Positions 5,500 to 5,775 of a DNA stretch of 5,775 nucleotides are shown piece after piece. This DNA is from Nitrospirota bacterium (GTDB lineage: Bacteria; Nitrospirota; Nitrospiria; Nitrospirales; UBA8639). The stretch is taken from contig JAOUGQ010000201.1 in assembly GCA_029865515.1 (NCBI GenBank), positions 1-5,775 of the forward strand, given 5' to 3'. Positions within the stretch are counted from its first letter, which is position 1; each line of letters starts with the position of its first letter. The position numbers and the translations under genes are program-made. The notes below the pieces were generated by a model, which was not told the DNA's origin, made no database searches, and saw only the letters and a program-made list of their open reading frames with translations.

Positions 5500-5775
5500 A
5501 TGTATCTGCGTACCCTGGTCGTTAACGGGTTTAAATCGTTTGCTGAAGCCAAAATAGATTTTCCTAACGGGATCACGGCCGTCGTCGGTCCCAATGGCAC
5601 TGGGAAGAGTAATATTGTGGACGCCATTTTGTGGGCGATGGGTGAACAAAGCGTCAAGAGCTTACGAAGCGAGCGAATGGAAGACGTCATTTTTAATGGG
5701 ACTGAGCAGCGCAAACCCATGGGAATGGTCGAAGCCTCGCTCATTTTTTCCGAGGTTGCGCCTCGTGAGTTGGAG
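5500..5775 (+). CDS. smc: Chromosome segregation ATPase SMC, N-terminal part (runs off window)
   Basis: The first 92 codons of an SMC protein, open to the window edge. The protein starts MYLRTLVVNGFKSFA, the usual SMC beginning. The Walker A motif GPNGTGKS (30-37) binds ATP and is followed by NIVDAILWAMGEQS (38-51). The SLRSERMEDVIFNG stretch (54-67) carries the arginine-loop region that senses DNA in bacterial SMCs, and RKP (71-73) and EASLIF (78-83) match the continuing ABC head domain. Bacterial SMC is normally about 1,150-1,200 residues, with coiled-coil arms and a hinge that are outside this window. It acts as a dimer with ScpA and ScpB to organise and segregate the chromosome. The Walker A motif has Thr34 where Ser is common, a conservative change. 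The ATG at 5500 is supported by GGAGGG immediately upstream, which lies in a possible hairpin. Confidence 0.95.
   Translation, partial: MYLRTLVVNGFKSFAEAKIDFPNGITAVVGPNGTGKSNIVDAILWAMGEQSVKSLRSERMEDVIFNGTEQRKPMGMVEASLIFSEVAPRELE

Noticed and set aside
5199..5744. Long - strand open frame across the intergenic region and smc start
   Set aside because: It is antisense to a clear SMC N-terminus with Walker A, and its translation shows no family motif.

Overview
The window looks like an ordinary chromosomal stretch of a Gram-negative (diderm) bacterium. Evidence for this is a BamD-type outer-membrane assembly lipoprotein, a periplasmic lipoprotein thioredoxin paired with CcdA, and the MEP-pathway enzyme IspH. 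The mix of genes and moderate GC would fit Nitrospirota or a related phylum, but that placement is an impression and was not tested.

Layout, left to right. Positions 1-281 hold no convincing gene but contain a good sigma70-type promoter (182-211) with palindromes over its -10 element and the expected transcription start. It drives a tight two-gene operon on the + strand: tlpA (282-902), a lipoprotein thiol-disulfide oxidoreductase, and ccdA (910-1659), the membrane electron carrier that should keep TlpA reduced. A hairpin terminator candidate follows at 1738-1765. Convergent to this operon, on the - strand, is bamD (1856-2890), whose conserved TPR region is followed by an unusual ~100-residue Ser/Thr/Pro-rich tail carrying two copies of a C-x-x-G-x-W-C motif. 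Divergent from bamD are a fabH-like ketoacyl synthase III gene (3109-4101) and then ispH (4239-5177, TTG start behind a perfect Shine-Dalgarno). After a 322-base intergenic stretch with a probable intrinsic terminator (5401-5424), the 5' end of smc begins at 5500 and runs off the window.

The genes are mostly housekeeping: periplasmic disulfide reduction and cytochrome c maturation (tlpA-ccdA), outer-membrane protein assembly (bamD), fatty-acid chain initiation or a related condensation (fabH-like), isoprenoid precursor synthesis (ispH) and chromosome condensation (smc). No mobile element, CRISPR array, tRNA or rRNA was seen.

The most interesting points are the paired CxxGxWC motifs in the BamD tail, loss in the FabH homologue of the Trp and Arg that clamp the CoA adenine in E. 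coli FabH while its catalytic triad is intact, and regulatory-looking structures at the tlpA promoter and the smc ribosome binding site. I did not find a clearly new multi-gene system.
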